64,000 bases of DNA from Tetracentron sinense (taxonomy: Eukaryota; Streptophyta; Magnoliopsida; Trochodendrales; Trochodendraceae): positions 28,347,531 to 28,411,530 of the forward strand of contig CM026554.1 in NCBI GenBank assembly GCA_015143295.1, read 5' to 3'. A model generated the notes under the pieces. It saw only the letters and a program-made list of their open reading frames with translations. It was not told the origin of the DNA and did no database searches. Of the stretch, positions 11,096 to 23,057 are shown piece after piece; position 1 is the first letter of the stretch, and each line of letters opens with the position of its first letter. A program made the translations under genes and the position numbers.

Positions 11096-12274
11096 TGTAA
11101 GGGATAAAATTCGTAAAAAAGAGTAGAAAGAAGGGGTAAAATAGGAATTTCTCATGCTAACAAATTCTAACAATTTAGCCGACATAAGCCTACTTGGGCT
11201 ATGTGCTGGCTCTCTTGAGTATTGTCTGACAGGTGACCTCATCATGACTACACAAGTCATGATGACTCTAAATGCCTATAAATAAGCAAGAATCACCAGA
11301 AAGAATAGGAGGATGGTGCGGAAGGCAAGAGAGGAAATAAATGGCAGAAGAAGAAGAGGAAGAAGGAGATCTGAGAAGGTTGAGTCATTCACACCCTTAC
11401 CCCGAAGGGCTATGCAGGCAGCCACTCACCTGATTCTCTCATCTTCCTTTGGTGTTATCCGGCTACTTGATGCTCTTTATGGTCTCACAATCTATTATGG
11501 CCACCGGATTCTCTCAAATAGGCCATGAATAGTGCCAAATCCGTTGTCGCGTTGTCTGCTGTGAATAGTGCCGAATCCGTTGTCGCGTTGTCTGTTATGA
11601 GTAGTGCTGAGCTCGTTGTCCGTTGTGAGTTGCACAACGTACTCGTTGTCTGATGCACAACGTATACGCTGTTTGTGCCTTATCCGAGCTACGTTGTCTG
11701 TGCCTTATCCGAGTTACGTTGTCAGAGCTACGTTGTCTGTGCCTTATCTGAGCTACGTTGTCAGAGCTACGTTGTCTGTGCCTTATCTGAGCTACGTTGT
11801 CAGAGCTATGTTGTCTGTGCCTTATCTGAGCTACGTTGTCAGAGTTACGTTGTCTGTACCTTATCTGAGCTACGTTATCTGTGCCTTGTCCGAGCTACGT
11901 TGTCTGAGCTACGATGTCAGAATTACGTTGTCTGTGCCTTGTCAGAGCTACGTTGTCTGTGCCTTATACGAGCTACGTTGTCAGAGCTACGTTGTCTGAG
12001 CCATATTCTTTGTGCCTCCTGAGCTATAATCTCCAGAGCATAACACCAGAGCTCGTCCTCAAGTGCATATACCTAGTGACCTCACGATAAGTATCTCTAT
12101 ACTATTATGTTCATATGTTCATGTGCTTGTGCCTTATACTGACTTTATCATCGGAGCTTATTTCAGGGTGCACACTCGCCCCCTCAGACTCATTCACAGG
12201 TGGAGTTTTGCTATTATTCCTCTACCAGAAAAGCAGCTATAGACGTGTGGCATGTACGAGATTTTTCCCTTTCA
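11096..12274 (+). mobile_element. Solo LTR (copy B, 1179 bp) with target duplication ATTTC
   Basis: ATTTC at 11091-11095 is repeated at 12275-12279. The LTR begins TGTAAGGGA and ends TCCCTTTCA. It has a TATA-like CCTATAAATAAGC at about 11275 and the segment TGACTTTATCATCGGAGC then TTCAGGGTGCACACTC near its end, as in copy A at 6463-7363. No internal retrotransposon sequence lies next to it, so it is a recombined solo LTR. Confidence 0.88.
11660..12003. repeat. 39-bp tandem repeat inside the solo LTR
   Basis: The unit combines TTGTCTGTGCCTTATCTGAG, CTACG and TTGTCAGAGCTACG. About seven full or partial units lie between 11680 and 12000. Since 39 is divisible by three, the array stays open in two frames and gives Leu/Ser/Val/Tyr repeat translations. 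These are unlikely to be proteins. Confidence 0.85.
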
Positions 12275-13900
12275 ATTTCTAAATATCATTGATTTGCAGG
12301 AAATACTCTATTTGTTTACATTTTAATGAAATATTTGACCATTTTTCTTCTCTTAGAGGTACTTCTTTTCTATTTGCTAATGGAATAGAAGCAAATTTAA
12401 ATTTCTGAAATTTTATTTCATGAAGCAGTGAGATACTGCATTCTCTCACTCAAATGTTTTTTTTTTTTTTTTACATTTCTTACAGTTCAATTTTTTTTCT
12501 TAATTATTTTATGGGCTTTCTAGATGAGTTTTGGGTATTATTTTTACTCCATTTCAACTTAATCTCCTTAATTGTTTTTTTTAAAATTTATCTCAACTTT
12601 AAAAAAAATCATATTTGATAACGATAATTAATTTATTGTTGACAATTCTTACAGTTATTTTTTCCTTATTTGTTATATTTGTATGGGCTTTCTTGATGAC
12701 CTTTGGATATATATCTATATATATATATTCTTTATTTTCTATTTTTTGAATTTTTATGTAATTTCAATAATTTTATTTATTTGTCTAGCCTGCTGCCTTC
12801 TCTCTCTCTCTCTGGTTGTGTTTTTTTAATTTATTTTGTAACATTTTTTGATGAGTTTTGATACTTGGTTTTGGTTTTGCTTGTGTTCTTCAAACGGTGA
12901 GGTACTGTGTTCTCTGTCTCTCAAACGGTTTTTTTTTTTTTTACATTTCTTAATGAGTTTTGGGTATTTGATTTTTTTTCCTTTACAACTTAATCCCTTT
13001 TAATTATTTATTTATTTATATATGTTCAGCTTAAAAAAACATTAGTAGTACTGATACTTGAGTAACGAGGCTTTTATGTTTGTTGTGGGTGTCAATGATC
13101 GGGAATATAATTTTATGTTTGTTGTGGGTGTCAATGAGCGGGAATATAAGCTGAACATTGACTCACTTAATTACTTACATTGAATGTTTTGATAACTTAA
13201 ATTCTATTACAATATTGAGTTTTACAGCACTATATTTGGGTTTCTTAAATTGGATTGTGCATCTTATATCAGGTTTTTTTTGGAACCTGTCTTCACTTTT
13301 GCATCTTTTGACATACATATATATATCTTCCTCCCTCTGTTTCTTAATATTTTTCAAAATTCTTAGGTCCATGATGTTTCACCATTGTATATCTTAAATC
13401 TTGTCAAATCTGTACAATTTATATCTTATAGAACACTTTAAACCACATGTTCATTGAGTCTCCCTAAATATGAAAGTTAATGACGATTTGTGTGCTACTT
13501 CAGTTTCAACACCACTAAAAGAACCTCAATGAGAAGAACTTAGGTTTTCTCATATTAGTCTTTTAATCTTTCAGCTTGTGTTGATCAAGAAGAAAACTCT
13601 ATACTGTAGTAGGGTGAGTTGATCTTAATCTGAACTATTCATTGGTTTTGTGTCTTAACTACCTATGATCGGTAATTTTCTTTGGATGAATTGTGCTTTT
13701 TTTTTTTTCCCTTAATTTATTGGATACACATTGGGTGTTTGATTATATGCTAGAATGAGGATTGTGTCTTGGAAATCGATTATTGCAAAGGTCTCGATGC
13801 CTTCTATAACACTGAATTCTTCCTTCTTGAACCACCCCACTTCTTCCTTATCGAACCCACCATCCACCCACTAAGTTGCACTTTTTGAAGATCATCTTCG
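12275..13900. other. T-rich non-coding stretch with local duplications
   Basis: No gene recognised. There are two related blocks near 12425-12485 and 12895-12950 (GAGRTACTG, TTCTCT, long T run, ACATTTCTTA). A 38-bp tandem duplication at about 13073-13148 contains TGTTGTGGGTGTCAATGA. There are long T runs and an AT run at 12707-12730. It may be the interior of the Helitron ending at 14340. Confidence 0.35.
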
Positions 13901-13915
13901 TGCTACTCATACGGG

Positions 13916-14017
13916 AGTTTTGTTGTTAGTGTGGGTCTTGCTGTCATGGGAATTGGCCATGCTGTGAAGTCTACTTGGCTGGACCTCGATGATATTGATC
14001 TTTTTGAAATAAATTTT
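13916..14017 (+). pseudogene. Fragment of a peroxisomal 3-ketoacyl-CoA thiolase exon
   Basis: The + strand reads FVVSVGLAVMGIG, then HAVKSTWLDLDDIDLFEIN. This resembles the plant KAT/PED1 thiolase segment around VGVDPAVMGIGP ... VKAAGLELDDIDLFEINEAF. That enzyme carries out the last step of fatty-acid beta-oxidation in peroxisomes. Only about 33 codons remain. Several residues between MGIG and AVK are missing, and the match stops at the point where EINEAF should follow. It lies 320 bp upstream of a Helitron-type 3' end, so capture of an exon by a Helitron is the likely origin. Alternative: chance similarity, which the length of the matching block makes unlikely. Confidence 0.65.
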
Positions 14018-14310
14018 AGGTTGACCCCTTATTTGGTTGGGTTTTGATTACTTAGATTTGGTAGTTCTACTGTCCCTTTGTTCGTTGGGTTTTGATTAGT
14101 TAGATTTTTATAGTTCTACTGTCACAAAGACATAGTAGCTTGGATGGTTAGATCATACAATGGTTCATACTTTACCCATGAATCATTTTTGAGATCAACA
14201 TTTTTCATATTGTGCAGAATGATACTCTTCTACCATTTTTTGTTTATATGTTATTATGTATTTCTTCATTTTTATAGGGTTAATTTTATCATATTCATTA
14301 TTTAATTGCA

Positions 14311-14340
14311 CACGTGCCTTGCACGTGCAGCCTCCACTAG
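14311..14340 (+). mobile_element. Helitron-type 3' terminus
   Basis: A perfect stem CACGTGC-CTT-GCACGTG (14311-14327) is followed after 9 bases by CTAG (14337-14340) and then T. Plant Helitrons end in a hairpin 8-12 bases before CTRR and insert between A and T. The 5' end was not found. Confidence 0.65.
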
Positions 14341-16463
14341 TTACTAAAAAAATGCGTATGTCTAACTATAATTTTTGACTTTCGTAGAACTCTTTATTAC
14401 CTTAAATACCCCTGTAGTCTACTGTATATCTATTCCAAAGAGCTGCTTTGATTTGTGGGGCCCGTTCCATTCCTATCCTTACCGCGTGTCGACTGTTCTC
14501 TACTTCACTCCTCTCCACCGCCTTATTCTGGCAACTCTGGTGGATGCCCGAGATGAGCTTCGAGCACCACTTTTTTGCATGACACCTATTAAGGCATTTG
14601 AACAAAGGGAGTGATAGGCTGCCATGCGCGGTAGAATGTGGGCTACTGGTGGTCTCTCTTGTCGAGACGTTGAAGGTGTATCAAGTACGATGCACCTCAA
14701 TGGATGGGCCCAACTTATTCCATACTATTTCCAGCGATCGGATCAAAGCCAATTGCCAGTTCAGGGAGAGTTCAATCACACATACAGCGGTACAGGCCAA
14801 ACGTGCCCCTTTTAATAACTCTTGGGGTTTACTAATATAATATTAGTAAATATTAATATTGTTAAAAAACTAAGGTAAGATTATTATACTTTAAGAGTTA
14901 GTATATCTTAACCAAAGTTAATTAAAATTTCAAGGGACACTTGTTGATGCGATTTAACTTACTGAAATTGCAATTGAACTCTCCAAAGTTCAATCGCACT
15001 CCCAATTAAGCCTCTTGAACTGTCGAAGTTTTAATCCCAAAGGTTATTAAATTTTGATTTTTTTAAAACTAAGTTTAGATTATTTAATCTTGCTAAATTT
15101 TAATCACGATTACTAAGGGTTAAAAGGGGCACGTGACATGTGGGATCATGATTGAACTCACCTCGAGTTCATTGCACCCATAGTTCAACAAGTGTTTCTT
15201 TTAATCATATTAATTGTAGGTTAAATTCACTACTTTTGACGGTTCATTAATCTAATCTTAATTTTTAGAAGAAAAAAATATAAAAAATAAATCTTAGTAG
15301 TTAATACTTTTTAACCAAGGTTATAAGGGGCTATGTTTGGGTTCAATCACAGTTGCACAGGTTCCGTCATATGATTATGCGTTAACCATTTACATTTATT
15401 GTTCATATACTATTCTTAGTGTTGATATAACAGGTTAGATGGTACACCTCCCCTAAGAGTTCAACAATCTAATCTTGGTTTTTATAAATTCCTTTCCATA
15501 AATACCCCCTTAGCCCATATACTTGTTGAAATAACTTTTTCGTTCTCCTTATTTCCCCACAATACCCGTCAACCACATGATCATCACAAACAAATAAACT
15601 CCAAAATTTTCAATCAAACTTCTTATTTCCTAAATTATCCTTAGCTCACACTCACTGTTATCCACCGCCCTTTATTACTCTCAAGTTCGCCTCCCCCCCA
15701 ATCAGCTCTTGCTCTAACTGTAGATTTTCACTGCTCTGCCTCGCTAGATCTGATCATAGTCAATTGCGATTGAACTCAGGGAAGTTCAATTGCATTAAGA
15801 TTCACTAACCCTTTGAGTTAAAACCTTGTAACTTTAATTTTTAGAAAAAATATATTTAAAAAAAATTTAACCACAAGAGTTAAATATTTTTAACCAAAAT
15901 TACAATGACAAGTTAAAGGGCTATGTGAGTGGGTGATCCCATTTTTCTTGTATTGTGCAGACAAACATGCTCCTGTATGATAGTGGTCATCGTCAAAAGA
16001 TTATGACACCTAGGTGAATTCAAATCTTTATTGGGACTATTTTCCAATAAAAATAGTATATTATAAGGCAGTGATTAGCACATCATGCATTAGACAATGT
16101 GGTCTAATGTCATGGCCACGTGCTCCTTATAACACTCTTTTAACTATGTCAAGTTTAAGTTAAAATAAATATTTTTGTTTTTTAAAAATCAAGATTGAAT
16201 TGTTTAACCTTAAGAGTGATTGAATCTTAACTATAGTTGATATGTGGTAAAAATGGGTGCATGGACCAATGAGAACTACACATTTGATTACATAGTCTAA
16301 GTTAATTATTTCTCGAAGTTAACTATTTCTCTATATTATAGACTATCAATATTAGATATATAAGTATATAATATAATATATTATAAAATATTATATTTTT
16401 ATATTATATTTTTTTAAAAACTATATTAAATGTTCTGCACGTGCCTTGCACGAGCAATATCAA
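14341..16463. other. Non-coding stretch, probably the body of a second Helitron-like element
   Basis: No protein was recognised; the short frames around 14375-14840 overlap on both strands and match nothing known. Motifs of the type GAACTCTCCAAAGTTCAATCGC recur at about 14970, 15155 and 15770. A dispersed repeat shared with 7850-8130 lies at 16145-16250. AT-rich sequence precedes the terminal hairpin. Confidence 0.35.
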
Positions 16464-16467
16464 CTAG
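16438..16467 (+). mobile_element. Second Helitron-type 3' terminus of the same family
   Basis: CACGTGC-CTT-GCACGAG (one mismatch in the stem) at 16438-16454 is followed after 9 bases by CTAG (16464-16467) and T. The hairpin and spacing match the terminus at 14311-14340, so the two belong to one family. Confidence 0.6.
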
Positions 16468-16489
16468 TCGTATAAAAAAGTTGGAAAGA

Positions 16490-16607
16490 CGATAGCCACC
16501 TGTGAAGCTGCTCTATCCATAATAGTAACCTCTGTTTCGAATTCCGCAGGATCTTACATCTTCAACAGTTCTTCCTCATTGATCCGTTCCTTCCTTCAAA
16601 CAGGTAC
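16490..16607 (+). other. Candidate 5' untranslated exon of the OCT7-like gene
   Basis: A C/T-rich block ends CCTTCAAACAG and is followed by GTACAC and intron-like T-rich sequence. The OCT7 start codon at 27022 lies one base after an acceptor-like TTTTTGCAG, so an upstream untranslated exon is required somewhere. This is the best-looking donor I saw upstream on this strand, but the link over about 10 kb is inference only. Confidence 0.25.
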
Positions 16608-16894
16608 ACTATTTTCTTCTTCTACTAATCCTTTTTCTCGCGAGTTGGAACGATCCCCTTTTTCTTTCTTTTGCCGCAAAATTTTCCTTCGATTTTTTCT
16701 GGATTTTAAACGACCTTCTCAATTTTGAATTTTTGAATAATTTCTTTGCCATTTATTTGTGTATTTCATCTTAATTTTTTGTTTGATCTATGCAAATGCT
16801 ATTGCTTTGTGGAAACTTTCATGTGGATTCAATAGTCTCTGTTCGGAGGATCGCATTCTGGTTCCAAACTTTGCGGATCTTAGAGTTTTTATTT

Positions 16895-17085
16895 CAATGG
16901 GAAATGATAGCCCCAGTTTCTCTCTTCCCAACTTTCTTTTGGGGAGAGACACGTGTCTTCATTCTTCTCCACTACTTTTACAGCCCGTTTTTAAGATGAG
17001 GGTTAAAGGGAAGAATGAAAACACCTGTTCGTTCGCTAGAGAAAGTGGGGAAGGGAGAAACTGGGGTTGCATTCCTATAGGAGCC
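16895..17085. mobile_element. Stem-loop MITE
   Basis: GCCCCAGTTTCTCTCTTCCC and the sequence up to 16970 are mirrored at 17008-17070 (GGGAAGAATGAAAACACCTG ... GAGAAACTGGGGTTGC). The arms are about 62 bp with a short loop. The 140-codon frame across it (16759-17181) runs through the hairpin and is not thought to be a gene. Confidence 0.65.
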
Positions 17086-17184
17086 TTGGTTCTCTTTCAA
17101 AAAAGGGAAAAAAATGAATACCCATCGAGTAGAATAGTAATTGAGTTCAAATTCCACTACTCTTTTACTCATGTCGTGTGATTT

Positions 17185-18007
17185 GGTTTATTCTATCTTT
17201 TATAACACGAACACGCCTACTGAGACCATGGTGGTCTCAGGGCTGTTGGAACCTATTGACTGTAATGGCCATTTGATCTGAACGCTGAGAAGTGATCCGA
17301 AACCCTTTACCAGATTACATGTAATGGTATCCACAAAGGTGGGGTGGTTAATTCTCTATTCAAGAGGGATTATTGCTATGTAAAGACATAGCATGGAAGA
17401 CAATCTATGGAGAATAGAAGCCATGTATAACCTGAATCTGGCTCAAGGTGGTTGACCTATGTCGTTGGTTTACATCCACGACTCGTCTCTTCTTGATGAT
17501 CGGATCGATGATCTTATTTTCTAGCAACCAGAGAACGTTCGTGTTTTGAAAATATTTTAGGGCGTTCAAAAATTTGGTTCCAAGCTACTTACTCATCGTC
17601 TCATCCTGTGAAAGCTTTTCCGTCTTCAGGTAAAATAACATGTAATTGAATCAGTTAATTTCTATTGTTCACTCAAGTAACTTGATTCAAGCAAAATAAT
17701 GCGATTCATGTTATTTTAACTAAATTAGTTAATTTGTGTGGTGAAAATAATGTAATTCGGGTTATTTTAATTGATTCAGTTAAAATAACATGAATCAGGT
17801 TTTATGGGATCAACAAGTAGTAGGGACACTAGGGACTCCCAAAAATTGGATGCCCTAGAATCCCGCATCCTCACGTCTGGTCTTGGGGTGCCCTATGACC
17901 GGGCGGTCTCAGAAGCTTTATCCATTCTCTTAATATTCTTTCATGACTTTATCGGAATTGTATGCCTAGTTGCTTCGTGAAAGCAACAATCCTAGAATGA
18001 GGATGTT
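17185..18007. other. No recognisable feature
   Basis: Moderately AT-rich sequence. A short motif around AAAATAACATG(T/A)A...GATTCAGTTAA recurs at about 17635, 17760 and 17785. Nothing else was recognised. Confidence 0.4.
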
Positions 18008-18872
18008 TAGGGGTCGATTGGTATTTCTTTTGAGGAATGTTTTTCTAATCCTTAGAAACAGAATTAGAAAATCGTGTTTGGCGAGTCATTTCTTCGGAAC
18101 GTTTCTTAGAAACAAAGTGTTCGTATCACTCTTTTTTTGAACAAAAAGAAGTTTTCCTGAAATTTTCCAAAGAAATACTTTAAAAGAGGGGTGTTTACAC
18201 AAACCCTATCTCATCTCTCTCTCTCTTCCTAATTCTTTCCTCTCCCACTGCCAGCACTCCCCACCACCACCTCTAACTCCTCCATTTCCATCCTTATCTC
18301 ACTGATACCACCACCATCCCACCACTATAGCACTACCACCTCCACCATCATCACCACCTCACCCTTATCGCCACTGCTACCACTACTACCACTATCTCCA
18401 ATCCCATCACCATCCCACCACCACCACCCCCACCACCACCCTAACAGGCACCACCAAACCACCTCCATCCTCATCGTCGTCACCACCACCAATCACGACC
18501 ACCCCTACCCTGCCTCCTCCATCACGGCCGCTCTCCCACTACCACCACCGTCACTCCCACCACATCCATCATAACAAATCCACCACCACTACTTCTATGG
18601 GTAAAATTTGTAGCATGACATGTATAATTTAGACAATTTAATGAAACTTTATAATTAGATAGATGAACATTTAATTGTATCATCTAGTTGGAATAGTATA
18701 ACAATGTCAATGATCTTTACATCGAAACGTGATTCTATCGTTTTTGATCTCCATGATCGATGCTGACTGACTCTTTCGAAACAGGTTCTTAGCTCAAGAT
18801 CGTTCAAGGTAATCCAAATTGATCCATTTCTAGAATTAGAAAATCACTAGGAACGATGCCAAATGGCCCTTA
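18008..18872. mobile_element. MITE with hAT-like ends
   Basis: The left end TAGGGGTCGATTGGTAT is matched by the right end ATGCCAAATGGCCCTTA read on the other strand. Inside, TAGAAACAGAATTAGAAAATC near 18052 pairs with CTAGAATTAGAAAATC near 18832. The centre (18245-18600) is a long ACC/CCA-rich low-complexity tract. No exact 8-bp target duplication was found. Confidence 0.55.
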
Positions 18873-18999
18873 AATAGTTACTCAAAGTCCTTTCTTCATT
18901 TTTTCGTGTAATGGTTTTCGTTCTACATTTCTAATGTTTTACTTCACAATTGTTTTCTTCTTTTTTAATGAATAACAAAAATTTTATAAAGAAGAAAGA

Positions 19000-20560
19000 A
19001 AATTTACAAGGCGGGGGATTGAGGCAGTTCCCACAAGAGCCTAAAATAAATAAAGAGATGTTTAAGAGTCGCAAAAAGCTACATGATTCCAATTAAAAAA
19101 AATGCGTGTGATAAGTATCCATAATTCTAGAAGGTGATATTATTAATTGAACAAGTTCTACCTAGTAAAATTTGCTCTTTCTGTGCATAAACCCCAATAG
19201 ATTGCAAAAGGAAACATACTTTAAAGGATAAGCCTCTGCTTTTAAACATCCCATCTGGCCAATTTAGAAAGACTTGACTAGCCTCTTGGGGGCTACCCAT
19301 GAGATCCCAGTTAAGGAGAAGTAGGATCTCTAGACTGCCCATGCCCACTGCCCAAGGGCCACGGGTAGTGGAGGAGGTGATGCACACTTTCCTCATCATT
19401 CCTATATATATTGCAAAGGCTTGGGATAATCATGCCTCAATTCCAAGTGTTCCACTGTGAGAATCTTATCCAACGTTGCTGATCAATTGAATGCTTGAAC
19501 CTAGTGAGGAATTGGGACTCCAGAAATTCCAAAGTTGTACCCTTTTATTCAACTCCTCAGCATCTTGCTCAAATACAATCCACATAAATCAATAAGAGTG
19601 AACACCCCCTTGAGGTTGTTCATGGGTTAATGTGAGTCTGGCCCAGTCTACCAAATGAAACATTCCCCCAACCTGCTGTCCTTAAGATTTCTTCTGTAGA
19701 CTGGGCACCAAACAATTTCGTTATTCCTCCTCTCAAAAGGTCGCAAACAAAGGAATCTCTCACTGGGCTAGATTTATAAATTATAAGTTAGGGCATGGCT
19801 CGTTGAATCTACCCACCCCACTCTAATCATCCTCCTAGAAATGAACACTGTTGCCACGACCATCCTCTCATCTCAATTGCTCCGAAGAATTGGCCTTGCA
19901 CCTTCATGACCCCCTTTTGCACCCCCCCTTGTAAGAGGAAGTAACATGCTCAGGATCCTAATTTAATCTAGAAGTTCTGAATTTCGCTTCCACCACTCTT
20001 CTCCACAAGGACTTGCTCTTAATGCTAAAACATCAAAGTCATTTTTCCAACAAAGCCCTTGTTCACTCAATGGAGCCTCTTGTAATCCAATCCACCAAAA
20101 TCCTTCGGGTGCATCCCCAATCCCATTTAACTAAATGGAATTTTCTTTTATCCCCGCTCCCTTTACATGAGAAATCCCTCTAAAGCTTTTTAGGCGCGCT
20201 GCTACTAACGCCGACATTTTGGAAAATAATATGTAGAACACTAAGAGACTCTCCAGTCTCCATGACACTTTTGATGAGAGTTATCCTCTCACCAGGACAT
20301 AAAAAGCTCTTCTATCACTCTCCCTGCCTTTTTTTCAACAGTTTTAATCACCGGGTCCCAAATCTCCTTAACTTAAGGTCTCAACTTGAGGGGGGTGCCA
20401 GGTATTTGATGGTGAACTAATCCAGACTGAAGCCCAAAGCACATGCACAATTCCTCAGCAGGCTATGTTCCACATCTCTGACCCCAACAAGAGTGCTTGT
20501 GGAGAGGTTGATATGGAGCCTCGAAATAGCCTTAGAAATTCTCTGTATAGCTATTTGTTA
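19000..20560 (-). pseudogene. LINE ORF2 C-terminal remnant (RT end and zf-RVT region)
   Basis: On the minus strand, degraded pieces follow the order of plant LINE ORF2. VKWDWGCTRRILVDW and a TRALLEK block (about 20150-20040) match the region after the reverse transcriptase. WCPVYRRNLKDSRLGE (about 19720-19670) and ILTVEHLEL with IPSLCNIYRNDEESVHHLL (about 19480-19370) match the zf-RVT domain. Frameshifts separate every piece. It is an old insertion, antisense to OCT7. Confidence 0.65.
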
Positions 20561-21430
20561 TTAAATTGGAATTGAATCATAAGATCATAAGAGGCCGATT
20601 TGATTTAAATCGGGATTCAATTTGTAAACTGCAGGATTCATTTCGATTTTTATTTTTTTTCTTTCTAAAAGAGCATTTCATTGCATACATCCATACAAAT
20701 TGTTGAAAGAATTTCATAGACCATACATGGAACATAAATCCCCAACATTAGACTATATATGGAACATAATTCCCAACATTATCAAAAAGTCATAAATTAA
20801 TCAAATTAAGTGCACTCGTACAATCATATTGGCATAATACAACAAACAACAAAGTAAGAACTAATACCGATAAAAAAAAAGACAAAGTAAGAACTAAGAA
20901 GATCAAGTGTTCCAACTCCATCATCAATCAAGAGAACTAATAAGATCATCATCTAACTCGTCATCCACATCAAGAATAGTATCATCCCCTTTATCTACAT
21001 CTTAAGTAGCTGATGTAGAAACATATTCTTCTTAGTTTGCTTTCTGAATCTTCTTTTTCCTTACTGGTTTTCTATGCAGCATTGTCTTTTGACATATAAG
21101 GATAGTTATAATATACTTTAGGATTATGATATTTGGAATATAAGTGTTCATATTTATACAAAGCACCACTTACCTCATTGTCTTCAATAAAAAGACTCAC
21201 TCATGTCTAACCAAAATGTGTTGTTCGGAAGAACTGGATACTCCTTACTCCTTAGTATATTGCATCATAAGATTTGTCTCCTTTCTTCTCATGTCAAGGC
21301 TTTTTGATGTGGACATTGTGCATCACAAGGAATTTCAGGTTTTTCATAGATGGAGGAAGAAGAAAAAGGCCCACGTATCACTGTTGGTAGATGATTTGAA
21401 GCATTAAAGACCTCATATGCACACATGGTT
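20561..21430. other. Unassigned stretch
   Basis: Nothing firm. On the minus strand 20930-21060 there is an acidic string (DVDKGDDTILDVDDELDDDL) next to a basic one (RKPVRKKKIQKAN), which could be the tail of a hAT-type transposase, but stops interrupt it. The small frame at 21144-21407 matches nothing known. Confidence 0.2.
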
Positions 21431-23057
21431 CATTAGGAAAACCCCACATTGGGAAGGTGTACATATGGGCTGATTTAGCATAGTTTATGTTAGTTAGGAA
21501 GAGAATAAAAGCTCACTGGGATGAACTTTTAATTAGGGAGGAAACAAATGACTAGTATTGGGTTATTTTAGTCTTTTTATTAGTTCGAGTATTTTAGTCT
21601 TTAAACAAGTAGAGTTTACATCTATTTAAACTCTTTTTTTGCTGTAAATTTTTATTTGATGAATTTTATGAATGAAAAAAGTGCTTTTGAGCATTCTCCA
21701 ATGATTGAAACTTGGTGTGAATGTGATGCCATGAGAGTGATTCCCAAAGGATTCTTGGTGTGATGCCATGGGAGTGATTCCCTAGCAATTCTAAGGTATG
21801 TTCTTGATTGTTTCTCTCTTATTCTCCTTCCCTTTTCATTTTTTTTTCTGTTTTCTTGTTAAAACCCAAACCGTAGACCTTTCTTCCCATTGAATCTACC
21901 AAAACCCTATCTCCTAGCCTTTCCCTTTTGCTGCTCCTCCTCCATACAGCCCATCCTCTTGTTTCCCTTGTGTTCTACAGCACTTTTGCCCCATTTATAG
22001 TGCTGCTGCATCGTCCAACTACTTGTCCCAAGGCTGCCGCAGCTTTTCCCCACTATGTCCTCACTTTCACAGCACCTCTCCTGCAAACCCAGCCAACCAA
22101 AGGTATTCTCCTGTAAACCCTCTGCAATCACAGCCCCTATTCACCCTTCCTTTTTAGCCACAGGCAAGCCCAGCCCCTGCCCTTCACTGTCCAAACCCTT
22201 ACAGCCTTCCCCAGTTGTCGAACTGCAGTCCCCCCCCCCCATCCCTGCCATACTTTTTGACTATTTCTGAAGTGTGGGGCAAACGCCGCCCTCTACCTCT
22301 ACTTCTAACTATAGGCGAACAGCTGGCATTGCAAGCAAATAGAGAGCCCCCGCCCGTTTGAGTTGTTGCGCTCTTGCTGCTGCACCCATCCCAGCATCCT
22401 TCCTTTGTTGTTTAACCTCCCTGCAGCCATTAATGTCGCAGAAACAGCCTTTATGCAATTGAAAAAAAAAAGAAACCTAATTCCAAAACCCTAATCCTTC
22501 ACCCTTTTGAAGCCCTAAAAAGACCTAGAGAATTTTCATTGAACTAATTGTTAATCCCTAAGCTTGTGGAATTATAGAATTCCATTAACCCTCGCAGATA
22601 TAACTGAGGGTCATTATTGTAGGTTTGTGACATGACCTTGAATATTCTTAAAATTGCTTTCTTGAATTTTATGGATAATTATTTATGATAAGATTGCTAA
22701 TTTATGATTTTCATTATCATTGTTGATTCAATCTTAATCTCGGCTCATTAGATTTTAGGTTATTGCATAGTACTATATCACGTTTATTGCATGTTGTATT
22801 TCACAAATACAAGTGCATTTAGCCTCTGTTGTTCCAGTCTGTTCCTTCTCTTAGAGTGAATCAACATGCAATTTGTTAGGGGTAAGTACATAAAAGAAAT
22901 GCATCATAAATTTAAATGTTTTATAACATAATGTATATGTATCTATACATGCTCAAATGTGCAAATTTGGGGCACTATTCTCGTATATTTCCCACCAAAG
23001 TGCTAAATATTTAGATATTCAATTAATCAAATTTGAGAAAAATAAATACAATAAATG
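21431..23057 (+). other. Probable decayed LTR and flanking non-coding DNA
   Basis: Between 21560 and 21800 the pattern of a transcript-start region is seen: TTTAAACTC, TTTTATGAATGAAAAAAG, GCATTCTCC, and a duplicated GTGATGCCATGRGAGTGATTCCC at 21725 and 21760. This resembles the R/U5 part of a plant LTR. C-rich sequence follows (21885-22260). Termini not found; the rest is featureless. Confidence 0.3.

Noticed and set aside
11604-12022. Two overlapping frames of 131 and 115 codons
   Set aside because: Both run through the 39-bp repeat of a solo LTR; openness follows from the repeat length.
16759-17181. 140-codon frame near a possible promoter
   Set aside because: It crosses both arms of a MITE hairpin and matches no known family.
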